A DNA stretch of 16,581 nucleotides from a bacterium (lineage in GTDB: Bacteria; JAHJDO01), in NCBI GenBank assembly GCA_030611945.1, contig JAUWOV010000039.1, forward strand, positions 1-16,581. Reading direction: 5' to 3'. This document shows positions 16,136 through 16,581 of this stretch, piece by piece. The notes beneath the pieces are model-generated. The model saw nothing but the letters and a program-made list of their open reading frames with translations. It ran no database searches and was not told the origin of the DNA. The position numbers and the translations under genes were made by a program. Every line of letters begins with the position of its first letter. Position 1 is the stretch's first letter.

Positions 16136-16362
16136 AAATATATAAACAAATAAGGAGTTATAAATATAAAGCCTTGAAAGTATAGAAATTTGAATGTCTC
16201 ATTTTTAAACATAATTCACCTTAAGGGACTTAACTTGTTGGATAGTAAGAAGTTAGCGGAATGGAAAAACAAAACAAGAGTTTGGCTAACGCCAACGCAT
16301 ATGCCTCTTACATAGAAAGAACACATAACCGCGCAAGAAAAGTTATCCATAAGTTATCCACA
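16128..16362. other. Candidate replication origin: DnaA boxes upstream of dnaA
   Basis: Three DnaA-box sequences lie upstream of or at the dnaA start: TTATCCACA at 16128-16136, TTATCCATA (one mismatch) at 16343-16351 and TTATCCACA at 16354-16362. The last two are in tandem, 11 bp apart and in the same orientation. With the box at 14753-14761 they flank dnaA, as in bipartite origins. The stretch 16136-16581 holds no convincing gene, so it is the best origin candidate in the window. No measured origin function; strand-skew analysis would be decisive. Confidence 0.6.
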
Positions 16363-16489
16363 ATATAAATTCAACAGGGTAAAAAGACTAGTAAAGTCTA
16401 TCAAAAAGATATTTTTCAGGCAAGGGTTTTTTCTGTAAGTCCTGGAAATGGTAAGATACATCCTTACCCCCTAGGTGGAGGATACAAGG

Positions 16490-16521
16490 GACCCCATCCC
16501 GAAAGCTTTCGGGATGGGGTC
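16490..16521. repeat. 32-bp perfect palindrome, possible dispersed repeat
   Basis: Positions 16490-16521 form a perfect inverted repeat, half-arm GACCCCATCCCGAAAG followed by its reverse complement, in an otherwise AT-rich region. No U-tract follows on either side, so it is not a plain rho-independent terminator. Such GC-rich hairpins with a GAAAGCTTTC centre look like REP/MITE-like dispersed elements. Only one copy is seen here, so the repeat status is a guess. Confidence 0.6.
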
Positions 16522-16581
16522 AGGAAAATATTAATAGTATCTACGGGAATATTTAAGGAGATAAAGAAAGAAGCATCATGT
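16522..16581 (+). other. Right edge: possible plus-strand gene start
   Basis: An AAGGAG at 16555-16560 lies upstream of an ATG at 16578-16580, and this would begin a plus-strand gene diverging from dnaA, where rpmH is often found. The 17-bp spacing is too long for a good ribosome-binding site, and only one codon is visible, so no product can be named. Confidence 0.15.

Noticed and set aside
16186-16312. Plus-strand frame of about 40 residues upstream of dnaA
   Set aside because: No ribosome-binding site, only TTG-type starts and no recognisable product; lies in the probable origin region.

Overview
The window carries two blocks, almost all on the minus strand. The right half (about 9.3-16.4 kb) is a bacterial replication-origin neighbourhood in the order dnaA, dnaN, DUF721/DciA-like gene, gyrB, argH, with DnaA boxes upstream of dnaA and between dnaA and dnaN. 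The base composition is low in G+C, and the gene order is that of many Gram-negative and deep-branching phyla. The protein sequences, an ORF6N gene with a small partner, and a GC-rich palindrome beside dnaA made me think of an uncultured lineage such as Omnitrophota/PVC-type bacteria. That placement is an impression, not a demonstration.

The middle (8.0-9.3 kb) holds small accessory genes: an ORF6N-domain protein coupled to a 57-residue protein, and a DUF3870-like protein with its own recognisable promoter.

The left half (0.2-7.9 kb) is the remarkable part: one tightly packed minus-strand operon that resembles a ferrosome (fez) cluster. Ferrosomes are membrane-bounded iron-phosphate organelles known from Desulfovibrio magneticus and Clostridioides difficile, among others, and are built around a P1B-6-type metal ATPase (FezB) and small membrane/HMA proteins. 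In order of transcription the operon encodes: a membrane-anchored protein with a C-terminal winged-helix-like domain; a ParA ATPase; a small membrane protein with a GxNWPKIRK signature; an HMA_2-like protein with an internal repeat; a 43-aa membrane peptide; a second GxNW-type protein, paralogous to the first; an 807-aa P1B ATPase with two N-terminal HMA_2-like domains; a 100-aa soluble protein; a divergent dicarboxylate/amino-acid-type symporter; two 35-aa membrane peptides; a 161-aa glycine-zipper membrane protein; and a 38-aa GxNW peptide that a dnaX-like slippery site could extend to 64 aa with a second NWPKI motif. A stem-loop terminator follows. Several genes overlap by ATGA.

The working model is as follows. 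The P1B ATPase loads metal, probably iron, into a compartment. The HMA_2 protein and the GxNW membrane proteins build or decorate its membrane. The symporter may supply a counter-ion or metabolite. The ParA ATPase, with the membrane-anchored winged-helix protein as cargo adaptor, may position the organelle on the nucleoid, as McdA/McdB does for carboxysomes. The ATPase family and the repeated GxNW signature are seen directly. The ferrosome assignment rests on family knowledge, and the partitioning role is inference. No parB lies in the window, and ParA close to an origin could also be an ordinary chromosome-partition ATPase.
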